DNA from: Rhodobacter sp.
GTDB taxonomy: Bacteria; Pseudomonadota; Alphaproteobacteria; Rhodobacterales; Rhodobacteraceae
Reading direction: 5' to 3'
Length of the DNA: 64,000 nt
NCBI GenBank assembly: GCA_020250175.1
Contig: JADCEN010000036.1
Span: 1-64,000, forward strand
Each line of letters begins with the position of its first letter. Positions within the stretch are counted from its first letter, which is position 1. Below, in pieces: positions 1 to 9,226 of the stretch. The notes below the pieces were generated by a model that was given only the letters and a program-made list of their open reading frames with translations, made no database searches and was not told where the DNA came from. A program made the position numbers and the translations under genes.

Positions 1-80
1 GCATCGCCAAGCAGATCTTCAGGTCGCTTGCAGCCCTTCAGCAACTCGTCCAGCAGTTCGTTTGAAATCGTCATTGTCAT
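1..80 (-). CDS. IS256-family transposase, N-terminus only (runs off the window)
   Basis: Reading from the ATG at 80 toward the window edge gives about 27 residues beginning MTMTISNELLDELLKG and continuing with CKRPEDLLGDA. The LLDELL...PEDLLG pattern is the usual start of IS256-family (mutator-type) DDE transposases. A clear GAGAGGAG ribosome binding site sits just upstream, at about 83-90. The catalytic part lies outside the window, so intactness cannot be judged. It is oriented like the interrupted IS1595 gene next to it. Confidence 0.75.
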   Translation of the reverse strand, partial: MTMTISNELLDELLKGCKRPEDLLGD

Positions 81-137
81 TGCTCCTCTCAGGAAGCATG
101 GACAAGATCACAGATACACAGAAGGCCGGACACTCTC
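1..137 (-). mobile_element. IS256-family insertion sequence, one end
   Basis: The transposase start at 80 is preceded by a non-coding terminus of about 50 bases, ending near 131-137. On the minus strand the end reads roughly GTGTCCGGCCTTCTGTGTA, resembling IS256-family termini. It abruptly ends the IS1595 transposase reading frame, so the element appears to have inserted into that gene. The other end and the target duplication are outside the window, and the exact boundary is uncertain by a few bases. Confidence 0.6.
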
Positions 138-647
138 AGCTTTGCCCGTGGTGCGATCCACGAGGGTCAGAACCTTCATCTTGTGACCGACGCCGCGCTT
201 CACTTCCTTGCCGGGTTCGCGACCGATGAAAGTTTCGTCAACTTCAACAACGCCGCCACCCGAACCAAAACCGGCAGGTGCATCGCCGCTCATCGCTTCG
301 CGGATACGGTGCCACATAAACCAAGCGGTCTTATAGGTGACGCCAATTGAGCGATGCAGTTGATGGGCCGACATGCCCTTCTTTGATGAAGCCATCAGGT
401 GCGTTGCCAGCATCCACTTGGACAGAGAAACCTTGGAGCGTTCAAAGATCGTGCCCACGGTCACTGTGAATTGCTTGCGGCAATCGCCGCATTGAAACAG
501 GCCGGGGCGATGCTTGGCACCTTCAAGGCGCTTGCACTTCTCCACGCCGCCGCAGTGCGGGCAGACGACACCATCAGCCCAACGCTGCGCTTCCATATAG
601 CTGCGGGCGGCGTTGTCGTCGTGGAAGATGGGGTCGGAAAGGTTCAT
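138..647 (-). pseudogene. IS1595-family (ISXO2-like) transposase, C-terminus cut off by IS256 insertion
   Basis: The N-terminus carries a zinc ribbon (CPHC about 30 residues in, CGDC about 20 residues later) and then the start of the ISXO2-like DDE domain with VDETFIG, the first catalytic aspartate region. IS1595-family transposases are usually near 300 residues; only about 170 remain. The protein loses family similarity after LVDRTTGKAES, at about base 135, where IS256 sequence begins. The start at 647 is chosen because AAGGAGA lies 8 bases upstream; an upstream ATG at 671 has no ribosome binding site. A TTGACA-like box and a possible IS terminus lie near 685-710. Nonfunctional by inference. 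Confidence 0.8.
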
Positions 648-714
648 GGCGGTATCTCCTTGAACCCACAATGCTATCCGGTGCTTGCTTTGTCAAGTAT
701 ATAATCGCCCAAAG

Positions 715-1590
715 TTGCCCGCAAATCCGGTTGCGTCTGTTGCGTCTGCGGATGTGTTCCCAAGACCTGGCCGGAGGATTGCAGACCCGTTCGATCCGCG
801 TCGCCCCGGCAGGCATCCTGCCTGTCCGTCTGGGTGGCCCTGTGCGGGGCGGGCCGCTTGGCGGTCCTGCGCCTGATCCTGGTCATGGCCCGAACCTGCC
901 CGGTCTGGCAGGCGTGGTCGGGCCTCTGTGCCATCGCCTTGCAGGGGCATCTGCCGTCAGGTTCAAGGGGGCGGCCATCACGCCCCCCTGCCGAAGGCAT
1001 TGCGGGCCTTGATCCGGTGGACCTGCAAGCCATGACCGGGATGCGGTCGCCCGACGCGGATATCAAGGTTCAGGGCGGACGAAAGCGCCACGGGATCAAG
1101 GGGCCGGAACAGCCGCAGGACCCTGTCACAGCCGGGCAACCCGTTCTCCAGAGACGGAAATTCCAGAAGCCCCCGCTCCCGGTCCCCGGCACGGGCGGCA
1201 GGGTCGGCACAGGACCCGCAGCACAGGATCACGGCAGCAACGGCAGGCGCCGACACCGCCGGAAGGTCATGACGCGCGGCGTTCCCCGTCCGGGGGCCGG
1301 ACCATCCTGCAGACCCGTCACAATCGAAATCATTGCGTCACCCTTTCAGGAAGACGCCCCTGGACCCGATCCAACCGCCGCCGCGACATCAGATTTCCAG
1401 GGGCGCTTCCCCCGAATCAGCCGGGCGCGTCCGGCACTTCCCCACGCCGGGCGGGCGGCACAAGGTTGAAGCCCGTGGGCGGCAAGGCCGTGGCAAGGGC
1501 GCGGCCAATGCCATTTCTGGCGCTGAGGGCAAGGCGCGGCGGCCGACGCGGGGTTTCAGGTTCGCTCCGGAAGGGTCCTTCGGATAAGGG
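715..1590. other. Long intergenic stretch with no supportable gene
   Basis: Several GC-rich open frames cross this stretch on both strands, but none has a recognisable domain together with a ribosome binding site and sensible composition. A minus-strand frame at 978-1256 starts with a faintly lipoprotein-like stretch but has no good start site. It lies between a composite IS remnant and the end of the efflux operon, so it is probably decayed or intergenic DNA. Confidence 0.5.
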
Positions 1591-4500
1591 TCATTCGGCT
1601 GCAACCGCCAAGGGCACCGCCCTGCGCCGGGGCAGGGTCAGGGCAAACATCTGGGGTGTGAAGGCAAAGGCAAGGATCACCGACAGCGCCACACCGCCCG
1701 CGATGGACATGGCAAAGGGCGGCCAGAACCCGCCCCCGCCCAGGATGAGCGGCAGAAACCCCCCGACCGTGGTGACGGTGGTCGAGACGATGTGCCGGGA
1801 TGACCCCGCCACCACATCTACCATCGCTGCCCGGTCGCCCGCACTGGCGCGCGCATCCTCTTGCAGGCTTGACAGCACGATCAGGGCGGCGTTGATCGAC
1901 ACCCCGATAGAGCCGATCACCCCGATGATGGCATTGATCCCGAAGGGATAGCTGAACACCGCCAGCGACAGGATCGACAGGCCCGCCGACAGGCCCGCCA
2001 CGGCAAAGGAAATCAGCGTCAGGCGGAAGGAATTGAAGGTCAATACCACAATCGCAATCGACAGGGTGATGATCAGGCCCAAGGGTGCGACAAGCGCCTG
2101 CATCGTGCTGTTGCGGGCGTCGGAATCGCCGCCGGTTTCCAGCCTTATCCCTTGTGGCGGGGCAAAGCCTTCGGCCTCCAGCAGCGCCATCGCCTCGGCC
2201 AGCGCCACGGCCGGCAGGACGCCGGGCATCAGGTAAGCCTGCACGTTGTTTACCCGCTCGCCATTGCGCCGGCTGATCGTGCTTTCCGAAGGCTCCAGCC
2301 GCAGGGTGCCCAGGGTGGAAAGCGGCACACCCGGAAAGGCCCCGGTGGCGGCAATCTGCACGGCCCCCGGGGGCAGGATGGGCATGTCGCCGATTGCCAC
2401 CGGATAGCCGCGCAGACCCGCGCCAAGGCGCACGCGGACGGGCAATTCCTCGGTCCCCTCCAGCAGGGATCCGCCGGTCACACCCTCCAGCCCCGCCTCC
2501 ATCTGCCGGGCCACCTGCCCCAGGTCAAGGCCCAGAAGCCGCGCCTGCGCCTCGTCCACCGCCAGCGTCAGCTTGGGCGCGCCGCCCGCGATTCCCGTGC
2601 GGACCATCGTGACAGAGGACACACGCGACAGATAAGCGCGCAACGTGTCGCCCGCCTGACGCAGCGCGTCGATATCCTGCCCCACAAGGCGCAGTTCAAG
2701 GGGCGCGTTGACGGGCGGGCCCTGGGTCAGCCCGCGGATCACAAAGCGCGCCTGCGAAAAGCGGGGTGGCAGGCTGGCTTGCAACCGGGCCAGCAGGCTT
2801 TCAGTCGCGGCGGGGCTGTCGGTGCGGATCAGGGCCTGGGCAAAGGCCGGGGCCTGATCACGGTCACCCACCATGTTGTAGTAGAAGGCGGGGGCAGAGC
2901 GGCCCACCACCCAGGCCACGTCGGCGATACCATCCTCGGTGGCCAGCGTGGCGTCGATCTCTTCCACCAGACGCAGCGTCTCGGCGATGCCGGTGCCGGG
3001 GGGCAGGTCCACCTCGATATGGAACTGGTCGCGGTCCACGCCGGGAAAGAACTGCGGTGTCAGCAGCGGCAGCGACAGAAAGCCAAGCACCGGCAGCACA
3101 AGCGACAGGGCCACGGTGCGGACAGGGTTGGCCATCGACAGGGTCAGCAGGGCGCGGAAGATGCGCATCGTCAGGCCGGGGTCTGCGGGTGCGCCATCGC
3201 CCTGCCGCAGCCACAGGCCGGCCATCGCCGGGGTGATGGTGATGGCCACCACAAAGGACCAGACCAGCATCACGATCACCGCCGTGGCAATGGAACCTAC
3301 GAAATCCCCCGAAGGCCCCGGCAGCAGCAGAAGCGGCAGAAAGGACAGGATCGTGGTGACGGTCGAGGCCAGCAGCGGCATCGTCAGCCGCCGCACGGAC
3401 TGTCCCACGGCCTCCAGCCGCGAATGGCCTGCGCGCAGGCGCTGGCCCACCTCATCGGCCATCACGATCGCGGCATCGACCAGCAGGCCCAGCGCCACGA
3501 TCAGGCCCGTCACGCTCATCTGATGGATCGGCACGCCCAGCGCGTTCAGCGTGGCAAGCGAGGCAAGGGTGACAACCGGCAGCACCATCGCCACGATCAG
3601 CGCGGCCCGCCAGCCCAGCGTGACAAAGAGCACGATCAAGACCAGCACCACGCCTTGCACCATGTTCACGCCCACTGCGGCCAGCCTTTCGGCGGTGTAG
3701 CGGCTTTGGTCAAAGACCGTCTCGACAGCAAGCCCCCAGGGCAGACCGCTTGCCTGCGCGGCAACGGCGGCACGAACATCCGTCATCCAGCGGTCCACCT
3801 GCAACCCCTCGCCCAGCTGGGCCGAGACAAGGATCGCCGGTTGCCCCTGAAACAGCGCAGCCTCGGCCAGGGGCAATCGCGGGCCACGGGTGATGTCTGC
3901 GACATCGCCCAGCAGGGTCACCCGGCCGCCGGCATCCTCGCGCAGGACCACGGCGCGCAGGCGGTCCAGCGAGGTGATCTCGCCCGTGATGCCCAGCACC
4001 AGATCAGTCTCGTCCCCGCGCAGGCGGCCCGCCTGCACCTTGGCATCCGCCGCGCGGATGGCGGCCGAAACGGCATCTGCGGTCAGGCCAAGGGCGGCGA
4101 TCCGGTCGGGATTCAGTGTGACCAGCACCTCTTCCTCTGGCAGGCCGTGCAGATCGACAAGGCTGGTTCCCGGCACACGGCGCAGGGCATCGGCCAGCGC
4201 CTCGGCCTCACGCGCGGCGCGGGTCAGGCTGAAGCCGTCGGGCAGGGTCAGGGCAAAGATCGCGGCATAGCCCCCCGCGCCATCACTGTTGAAGTCCGGT
4301 TCCAATACGCCCGGCGGGAAATCGCGCTGCGCCTCGTCCACCGCATCGCGGACCTGCGCCCACAGCTGCTCGATCATTTCGGGCGGCACGGTTTCCACCA
4401 GTTCCACCGAGATCACCGAAATGGCGGTGGCTGAGGTGGAGGAAACCTCGGCAATCTCGGGGATGGTGCGCAGTTCCGTCTCGATCTTGGCGGTCACCAG

Positions 4501-4677
4501 CGCCTCGACCCGCGCAGGATCGGCACCGGGAAAGACAGTGGTGATGGTGGCGAAGAGGTTGGTGATGGTCGGATCTTCCTGTCGCCCGATGGAAACGAGC
4601 GATGACAGACCCGCCGACAGGATGATCATCAGCGTCAGGATCACCAGACGAGGCTGGCGGAAGAAAAGCGTGTCCAT
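1591..4677 (-). CDS. RND efflux permease (AcrB/HAE1-like inner-membrane pump)
   Basis: This 1028-residue protein is a proton-driven RND exporter that works with the adaptor encoded just upstream and an outer-membrane channel not seen here. A first membrane helix lies at about residues 11-31, a long periplasmic loop follows, and the central membrane block contains GLLVDAAIVMADE, matching the acidic proton-relay helix of RND pumps. A second helix block sits at the C-terminus. The length is normal for the family. The start follows the adaptor stop by 3 bases and has GGAG 6 bases upstream, so the two are probably translationally coupled. The substrate cannot be told from sequence; drugs or solvents are typical. 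Control is probably by the divergent TetR protein. Confidence 0.93.
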   Translation of the reverse strand: MDTLFFRQPRLVILTLMIILSAGLSSLVSIGRQEDPTITNLFATITTVFPGADPARVEALVTAKIETELRTIPEIAEVSSTSATAISVISVELVETVPPEMIEQLWAQVRDAVDEAQRDFPPGVLEPDFNSDGAGGYAAIFALTLPDGFSLTRAAREAEALADALRRVPGTSLVDLHGLPEEEVLVTLNPDRIAALGLTADAVSAAIRAADAKVQAGRLRGDETDLVLGITGEITSLDRLRAVVLREDAGGRVTLLGDVADITRGPRLPLAEAALFQGQPAILVSAQLGEGLQVDRWMTDVRAAVAAQASGLPWGLAVETVFDQSRYTAERLAAVGVNMVQGVVLVLIVLFVTLGWRAALIVAMVLPVVTLASLATLNALGVPIHQMSVTGLIVALGLLVDAAIVMADEVGQRLRAGHSRLEAVGQSVRRLTMPLLASTVTTILSFLPLLLLPGPSGDFVGSIATAVIVMLVWSFVVAITITPAMAGLWLRQGDGAPADPGLTMRIFRALLTLSMANPVRTVALSLVLPVLGFLSLPLLTPQFFPGVDRDQFHIEVDLPPGTGIAETLRLVEEIDATLATEDGIADVAWVVGRSAPAFYYNMVGDRDQAPAFAQALIRTDSPAATESLLARLQASLPPRFSQARFVIRGLTQGPPVNAPLELRLVGQDIDALRQAGDTLRAYLSRVSSVTMVRTGIAGGAPKLTLAVDEAQARLLGLDLGQVARQMEAGLEGVTGGSLLEGTEELPVRVRLGAGLRGYPVAIGDMPILPPGAVQIAATGAFPGVPLSTLGTLRLEPSESTISRRNGERVNNVQAYLMPGVLPAVALAEAMALLEAEGFAPPQGIRLETGGDSDARNSTMQALVAPLGLIITLSIAIVVLTFNSFRLTLISFAVAGLSAGLSILSLAVFSYPFGINAIIGVIGSIGVSINAALIVLSSLQEDARASAGDRAAMVDVVAGSSRHIVSTTVTTVGGFLPLILGGGGFWPPFAMSIAGGVALSVILAFAFTPQMFALTLPRRRAVPLAVAAE

Positions 4678-4680
4678 CGG

Positions 4681-5826
4681 TCACTCCGCCAGGGCAAGAA
4701 CGATCTGACCCGGTGCCACGCGGTCGGGCGCCTGCGCCACGATCCGCGCGCCGGGGGGCAGGGCACCGCGCAGAAACACCTGCGCGCCGTCGCTGTGGAT
4801 CACCTCGACGGCGGCGGAAACGGTGCGGTCGCCCTCGGGCGTCGCTTCAACCGCCATCACCGACCAGCTGCCGCGCACCCCTTCGCGCAGGGCGCCCAAT
4901 GGCGCCCAGAAGCCGGGCTCGGCCACGGTCTGTTCCAGGATCAGCGCAACGGTATCCCCCAGTGCCAGGGCCGCCGTGCCGGGCAGGGTCAGCACCACCG
5001 ACCGACTGCGGGTCGTGGGATCAAGATCGGGGCGCACCTGCAGGATGCGGGCCTCCTGCACCGCGCCGCCCGCCTCGACCTGCAGGGCATCGCCCGCCGC
5101 CAGCCCCGCCGCAAGGTCCGGCGGCAAGCCGACCCGCGCCTGCGCGGGCCCCGCATCGAACAGCACCAGCACGGGCTGCCCGGCTGCCACCGTCTGCCCC
5201 GGATCGGCCAGCCGCGCGCCGACGCGCGCCGCAAAGGGGGCGACCAGCACCGACTGGTCCAGCCGCACATCGACCCCCGCAATCCGCGCCCGGACCGCCG
5301 CCATTCCGGCCTCGGCCCGCGCCAGCGTCAGCCGCGCGTCGTCCTGCGCCGCGACGGACCGGACCCCGCGTTCGGTCAGGGTGTCATTGCGCGCCAGCGT
5401 CAGGCGGGCAAGTTCGGCATCGGCGGCCATGGCGGCAAGTTCGGCCACCAGCGCCGCCCGTTCGGGGACAAGCGCGCTGGTGTCCAGACGCGTCAGCACC
5501 GCACCTGCGGCCACCAGATCGCCTTCCTCCACCAGCACCCCGGTGATGCGGCCACCCAGTTCGAAACCCAGATCCGTCCGCGCTGCCGCCTCGACCTGAC
5601 CGGTGAAGCGGCGGGTGACGGCATAGCCATCGGCGGGTGCCACGGTCATCACCCCTACGGAGGTGATCGGCGCGGCCGGGCCTGCGGTCACCTCTGTCTG
5701 GCCAGCGATCTTTGCGTAACCGGCAAGACCCGCCAGCGTCGCCCCGCCGAAGACGGCAAGTGTCACGGCAAAGGCCACCGCCCGGCGCAGCGTCTTTCGA
5801 AAACCCGATCCTTCATTGGCGGCCAT
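4681..5826 (-). CDS. RND efflux periplasmic adaptor (membrane fusion protein)
   Basis: The protein has about 381 residues. An N-terminal membrane anchor (about residues 13-35) is followed by a lipoyl/barrel-sandwich half (GFELGGRITGVLVEEGDLV), an alpha-helical hairpin and the second half (VLVAPFAARVGARLADPG), the standard order of HlyD/AcrA adaptors. It would bridge the RND pump to an outer-membrane channel. ATG at 5826 is preferred over a GTG 3 bases earlier because GGAGGG lies 7 bases upstream. It is the first gene of the efflux operon and lies directly behind the palindromic operator at 5842-5880. No outer-membrane channel gene is adjacent. Confidence 0.92.
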   Translation of the reverse strand: MAANEGSGFRKTLRRAVAFAVTLAVFGGATLAGLAGYAKIAGQTEVTAGPAAPITSVGVMTVAPADGYAVTRRFTGQVEAAARTDLGFELGGRITGVLVEEGDLVAAGAVLTRLDTSALVPERAALVAELAAMAADAELARLTLARNDTLTERGVRSVAAQDDARLTLARAEAGMAAVRARIAGVDVRLDQSVLVAPFAARVGARLADPGQTVAAGQPVLVLFDAGPAQARVGLPPDLAAGLAAGDALQVEAGGAVQEARILQVRPDLDPTTRSRSVVLTLPGTAALALGDTVALILEQTVAEPGFWAPLGALREGVRGSWSVMAVEATPEGDRTVSAAVEVIHSDGAQVFLRGALPPGARIVAQAPDRVAPGQIVLALAE

Positions 5827-5841
5827 CACAGCACCCTCCGT

Positions 5842-5880
5842 GTAAGTGAGTGATACTTACATAAGTGAGAATCACTCACT
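5842..5880. promoter_or_regulatory. TetR-type operator over the efflux promoter
   Basis: Nested inverted repeats fill this stretch. AGTGAGTGAT (5845-5854) pairs perfectly with ATCACTCACT (5871-5880). GTAAGT (5842-5847) pairs with ACTTAC (5855-5860). ACTTAcaTAAGT forms a 12-base palindrome at 5855-5866. On the minus strand a TTGTCA box, an 18-base spacer and TATGTA make a plausible promoter overlapping the repeats. It lies between the efflux operon and the divergent tetR gene, so repression of both is the simplest reading (inference). Confidence 0.75.
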
Positions 5881-5974
5881 TTGACAAGCCCTCTGTGCCG
5901 CTATTGCCCCTGGAAGTAAGAGTTGCTAACTTTATCCGCCAGAAGCGCAGGTTCCCCGAACGAAAGACCCCGGA

Positions 5975-6607
5975 ATGACCGAACATCCCGCCGCCCGGAC
6001 AGTGCCCGCAAGAACCGCCTACCATCACGGCGATCTGCGGGCGCAGATGATCGCGGCGGTGCGCGACCTGGTGGAAACCCATGGCCCCGACGGCTTTTCA
6101 GTGGCCGAGGCGGCACGACGCGCAGGCGTCAGTTCAGCCGCACCCTACAAGCACTTCAGGGACCGCGCCGAAATCCTGCGCGGCGTGGTCGGCGAGGCGA
6201 TGGACCGCCTGCGCGCGGCGATGGAGGCGGGTGCCGCCACCTATCCGGCAGGTTCGGTCGAGGCTGTCGCGGCCGTGGGCCTTGCCTATGTCAGCTTCGC
6301 CAGGACCGAGCCGGGCGTGTTCCGGCTGGCCTTCGGGCTGACCGAGGGGCATGAGAATGACCCCGACCTGCGGGCCAAGGGCGAAGACGCTTTTGGCGTG
6401 GTTGTCCGTTGCGCCGCCGCTTGCCTTGGCCTGCCGCCCGATGACCCCCATGTGCAGGCCTGCGCCTATATGCTGTGGTCGTTTGTCCACGGCCATTCCT
6501 TCCTGACCATCGACAGCAAGCGCAGCGTGGCCAGCACCAGCATTGATGACTGGGCCTACCTGGTGACCGTGGCCCGCGGGATCCTCGGGCAGGGGATCCG
6601 GGCCTGA
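5975..6607 (+). CDS. TetR/AcrR-family repressor of the efflux operon
   Basis: The 210-residue protein has an N-terminal helix-turn-helix at about residues 20-66 (FSVAEAARRAGVSSAAPYKH is the recognition part) and a WHG-type C-terminal ligand domain with FRLAFGL and the LWSFVHGHSFL stretch. It is transcribed away from the RND operon, with a palindromic operator between the two. By analogy with AcrR-type systems it would repress the pump until a substrate binds. The DNA-binding half is well conserved; the ligand is unknown. A TTGACA at 5881-5886 may be the -35 of its own promoter, though no good -10 is seen. Confidence 0.9.
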   Translation: MTEHPAARTVPARTAYHHGDLRAQMIAAVRDLVETHGPDGFSVAEAARRAGVSSAAPYKHFRDRAEILRGVVGEAMDRLRAAMEAGAATYPAGSVEAVAAVGLAYVSFARTEPGVFRLAFGLTEGHENDPDLRAKGEDAFGVVVRCAAACLGLPPDDPHVQACAYMLWSFVHGHSFLTIDSKRSVASTSIDDWAYLVTVARGILGQGIRA

Positions 6608-7248
6608 GGCAGCGGTGGACCTGTATCCATTTGTCCGACCGCTGAACCAACGGCCTGCCCTTTTGGAAAGGCATTCAAGGCAAAGTGCAGCTTTGCCGCC
6701 GGTGCGGCGCATGACCTGCGCACGCCCTGGCCGCTGCGCTGGCGCAGGTCCGGTGCCTGCGCCGGGCTGTGGCCACCCCCGAAACGGCGCGCCGGGCAGA
6801 AAAGGCAAAGGCCACGCCGCGGCGTCTGACACGCCTGTCGGAACGGCTGATGCAGCTTGCACGGGACGGCGGCGCGCGGCGGCTGCCGCTGTCCGACGCG
6901 GCCGATTGCGCCGGAACCGCCCCGGTGGCGTGGCGATCATCTGCCACAATCGGATCGGGACGGCCTTGCGCCACGGTGATGCAGGCCCGGTTTGGATCAC
7001 GCCGGACCTTGACGGCACACCTCGCGTTGTAAACGATGGCCCCCGGTGCCGATGGCCGATCCGGCCGCCCTGCCCGGCCGTGTTGTGCGGGGCAAAGATG
7101 CCGGCGCGGGGCTTGCCATCGTCCGGACCCGTGCCGGCCGCATCGGACCACCGCTGCGCCTGACGTCGCCGCTTGCGGGCAAAGATACCGGCTTTTCCGC
7201 CTGCACAGGTCTGCATGGCGCGATCCTTCAGAAACGGGAGCACATCAG
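6608..7248. other. Intergenic stretch without a supportable gene
   Basis: About 640 GC-rich bases separate tetR from the VIT-family gene. A + strand frame at 6769-7032 is open for 87 codons but matches no family I recognise and has no clear ribosome binding site. The neighbouring stretch near 8.3 kb holds a decayed arsA, so further decayed coding DNA is possible here. No convincing terminator or promoter was identified. Confidence 0.4.
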
Positions 7249-7956
7249 ATGACGCTTGCCTATACATCCGCCCATGAGGAACTGCATTACATCGACCGCG
7301 CAGGCTGGCTGCGGGCAGCCGTGCTGGGCGCGAATGACGGAATCGTCTCGGTCTCATCGCTGATCGTGGGCGTGGCCGCCGCCGATCCCGGTCCGACCGC
7401 TGTTCTGGTGGCCGGGGCAGCGGGTTTGGCCGCAGGTGCCATGTCGATGGCGGCGGGAGAGTATGTTTCGGTCAGCTCGCAATCGGATGTCGAGCGTGCC
7501 GATATCGCCCGCGAACGGCAGGCGCTGATTGACACCCCCGAAGCGGAACAGGCCGAACTCGCCTCGATCTACGAATCGCGCGGCCTGTCGCCGGCAACAG
7601 CCGCCCTTGTCGCCCGCGAGCTGACGGAAAAAGATGCGCTCGCCGCCCATATCCGCGACGAGCTTGGCCTGTCCGAAGTCCATACAGCCAATCCGTTGCA
7701 GGCGGCCTTCGCCTCGGCCGTCACCTTTACGGGTGCCGCCGCCCTTCCCCTCGCCGCTGCGGCCCTTGCGCCGAACGGCCTGATCATTCCCGCCGTCGTC
7801 GTCACCACGCTGGTCTGTCTGGCGGGGCTGGGTGCCGTCGGTGCCAGGGCCGGCGGGGCACCCCTGCTGCCCGCCACCGCCCGCGTCCTGTTCTGGGGGG
7901 CTGCGGCCATGGCCATCACCGCCGGTGTCGGCCGGATTTTCGGGGTCAGCGTCTGA
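7249..7956 (+). CDS. VIT1/CCC1-family metal transporter
   Basis: This 235-residue membrane protein belongs to the VIT1/CCC1 family, which moves Fe(II) or Mn(II). The N-terminal signature ANDGIVSVSSLIVGV lies at about residues 25-40. The next helix carries AAGAMSMAAGEYVSVSSQ, the conserved metal-translocation segment. A cytosolic acidic domain follows (ERADIARERQAL and onward), then three C-terminal helices. ATG at 7249 is chosen over longer in-frame starts because GGGAG lies 8 bases upstream and family similarity begins immediately. It stands alone. No metal-responsive operator is obvious upstream. Confidence 0.9.
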   Translation: MTLAYTSAHEELHYIDRAGWLRAAVLGANDGIVSVSSLIVGVAAADPGPTAVLVAGAAGLAAGAMSMAAGEYVSVSSQSDVERADIARERQALIDTPEAEQAELASIYESRGLSPATAALVARELTEKDALAAHIRDELGLSEVHTANPLQAAFASAVTFTGAAALPLAAAALAPNGLIIPAVVVTTLVCLAGLGAVGARAGGAPLLPATARVLFWGAAAMAITAGVGRIFGVSV

Positions 7957-8278
7957 GGCGGGCCTGTCTTGCCCTTTGGGCACCTCATGACGGTTGAGGC
8001 AAGGCGCGCCCGGTGACGTGCGAAAACGGGGGCACGACATGGCGCGCAGCCGCTTGGGAAGAAAACCCCGAGACGTCTGGCAGCCGCGTCAGCTTCCCCG
8101 GACAGGGCGGGACGGGCTGCCAACCGAACCAGGCTGCGCGGATCGCCCGGACCCGGGACAGGGCCAGAAGCCGTGACACACCGACCAGCGGATCCGGCGA
8201 AAAGGGCAGAAGACAACGCCTTTGCGACAGGCCCCGGCGGACCGGGGCGATCTGAACCGCCTCGGAGGCGATGCGCCT

Positions 8279-8440
8279 TTACAGCAGCGGGTCGGTCGTG
8301 CCAGTCCGCGCCATGGCCCGGTTGATCCCCCAGGCCCAGGGTTCGATCTGTTCCCGGCGCAGGTCCCGCTCCAGGCTGGCGGCTTCGGACACGGGCGTTG
8401 TTTCGGGCAGGGTCACCAGAATCAGGCTGGTGCGGCGCGC
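8279..8440 (-). pseudogene. Remnant of arsA (arsenite-pump ATPase), C-terminal portion
   Basis: On the minus strand, about 50 residues ending at the TAA at 8279-8281 read LILVTLPETTPVSEA, then EIPWAWGINRA-like text (actual: EQIEPWAWGINRAMA), then GTTDPLL. ArsA ATPases carry the same order: a VTLPETTPVxEA strand, a DLRRAGIEPWAWVIN segment and a PLL motif near the end. No start, P-loop or further upstream ArsA sequence can be read through, so this is a decayed fragment. No arsenic-resistance partner gene is visible nearby. Confidence 0.6.
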
Positions 8441-8749
8441 GCGTGCTTCAGCGTGCCACCCCCTGCCCCGGACCGCCGGTCAAGCGCGCCGTCTCTGGCC
8501 CGCTGCGGTCCCGGCGCAATCGGGCCCCCTGTGCCGGTCACCGGCAGTTTCCCTGCCCCTGGGGTGGCCGCGACCGCAGTCTTTCCTTGCCGCAGGGCGC
8601 AACAGGGCGGATACTTGCGGCCAGAGGTTTAGGATGATCGCGGCCTTTTCCCGGTTCTTCATGCCCTGTCGGGCCCGGCGCGTCCTTTGGGAAAACCGGC
8701 CCGGTCGGCCGGACGCCCCTGTGATGACCTTGATGCAGGAGAACGCCCG

Positions 8750-9226
8750 ATGATGCCGGACCTTGATCCGACCACCGATCTCAGCTTCACCCGAAGGCTC
8801 GCCGTGCCAAGGCAGCTGATCTGGGATTGCTGGACCCAGCCCCGGCATATCCCGCATTTCTTCATTCCGGCCCCGAACAGGGTCACATCGGTGGACATCG
8901 ACCTGCGGGTCGGCGGGCGGTTCAACACGACTTTCGATGTTGATGGCACCGTGATGGACAACAAGGGCGTCTACCTTGAAGTGGTTCCGGGTGAAAGGCT
9001 TGTGTTCACAGATACCTACACCGAAGGCTGGAAACCGGTGCCGGAACCTTTCATGACCGCGATCCTGCTTCTGGCCGATGCGCCCGGCGGGGGCACCACC
9101 TATACGGCCATTGCCCGCCACCGCTCTGCCGAGACCTGCAAGGCACATCGCGACATGGGCTTTTTCGATGGCTGGGGCACGGTGACGACCCAGCTGGAAG
9201 CCTATGCCAGGACCCTGGCCGCATGA
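8750..9226 (+). CDS. SRPBCC (AHSA1-type) domain protein
   Basis: The 158-residue protein is a single START-like/AHSA1 domain. The family signatures are RRLAVPRQLIWDCWTQP near the start, DLRVGGRF in the middle, and an aromatic C-terminal helix (GFFDGWGTVTTQLE). Such proteins bind hydrophobic ligands in a deep cavity; no reaction can be assigned. ATG at 8750 is preferred because AGGAG lies 8 bases upstream. The stop overlaps the start of the next SRPBCC gene by 4 bases, so the two form an operon. Related gene pairs often carry an ArsR-type regulator upstream; none is readable here. Confidence 0.85.
   Translation: MMPDLDPTTDLSFTRRLAVPRQLIWDCWTQPRHIPHFFIPAPNRVTSVDIDLRVGGRFNTTFDVDGTVMDNKGVYLEVVPGERLVFTDTYTEGWKPVPEPFMTAILLLADAPGGGTTYTAIARHRSAETCKAHRDMGFFDGWGTVTTQLEAYARTLAA

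Noticed and set aside
978-1256. Minus-strand frame with a lipoprotein-like start
   Set aside because: Start is a GTG without a ribosome binding site, and nothing resembles a family; probably chance in GC-rich DNA.
2152-4434. Long open frame antisense to the RND permease (760 codons)
   Set aside because: It is the reverse-strand shadow of a clearly coding, high-GC gene; the translation is basic and featureless.
6769-7032. Open frame of 87 codons between tetR and the VIT gene
   Set aside because: No ribosome binding site, no recognisable domain and no convincing link to neighbouring genes.
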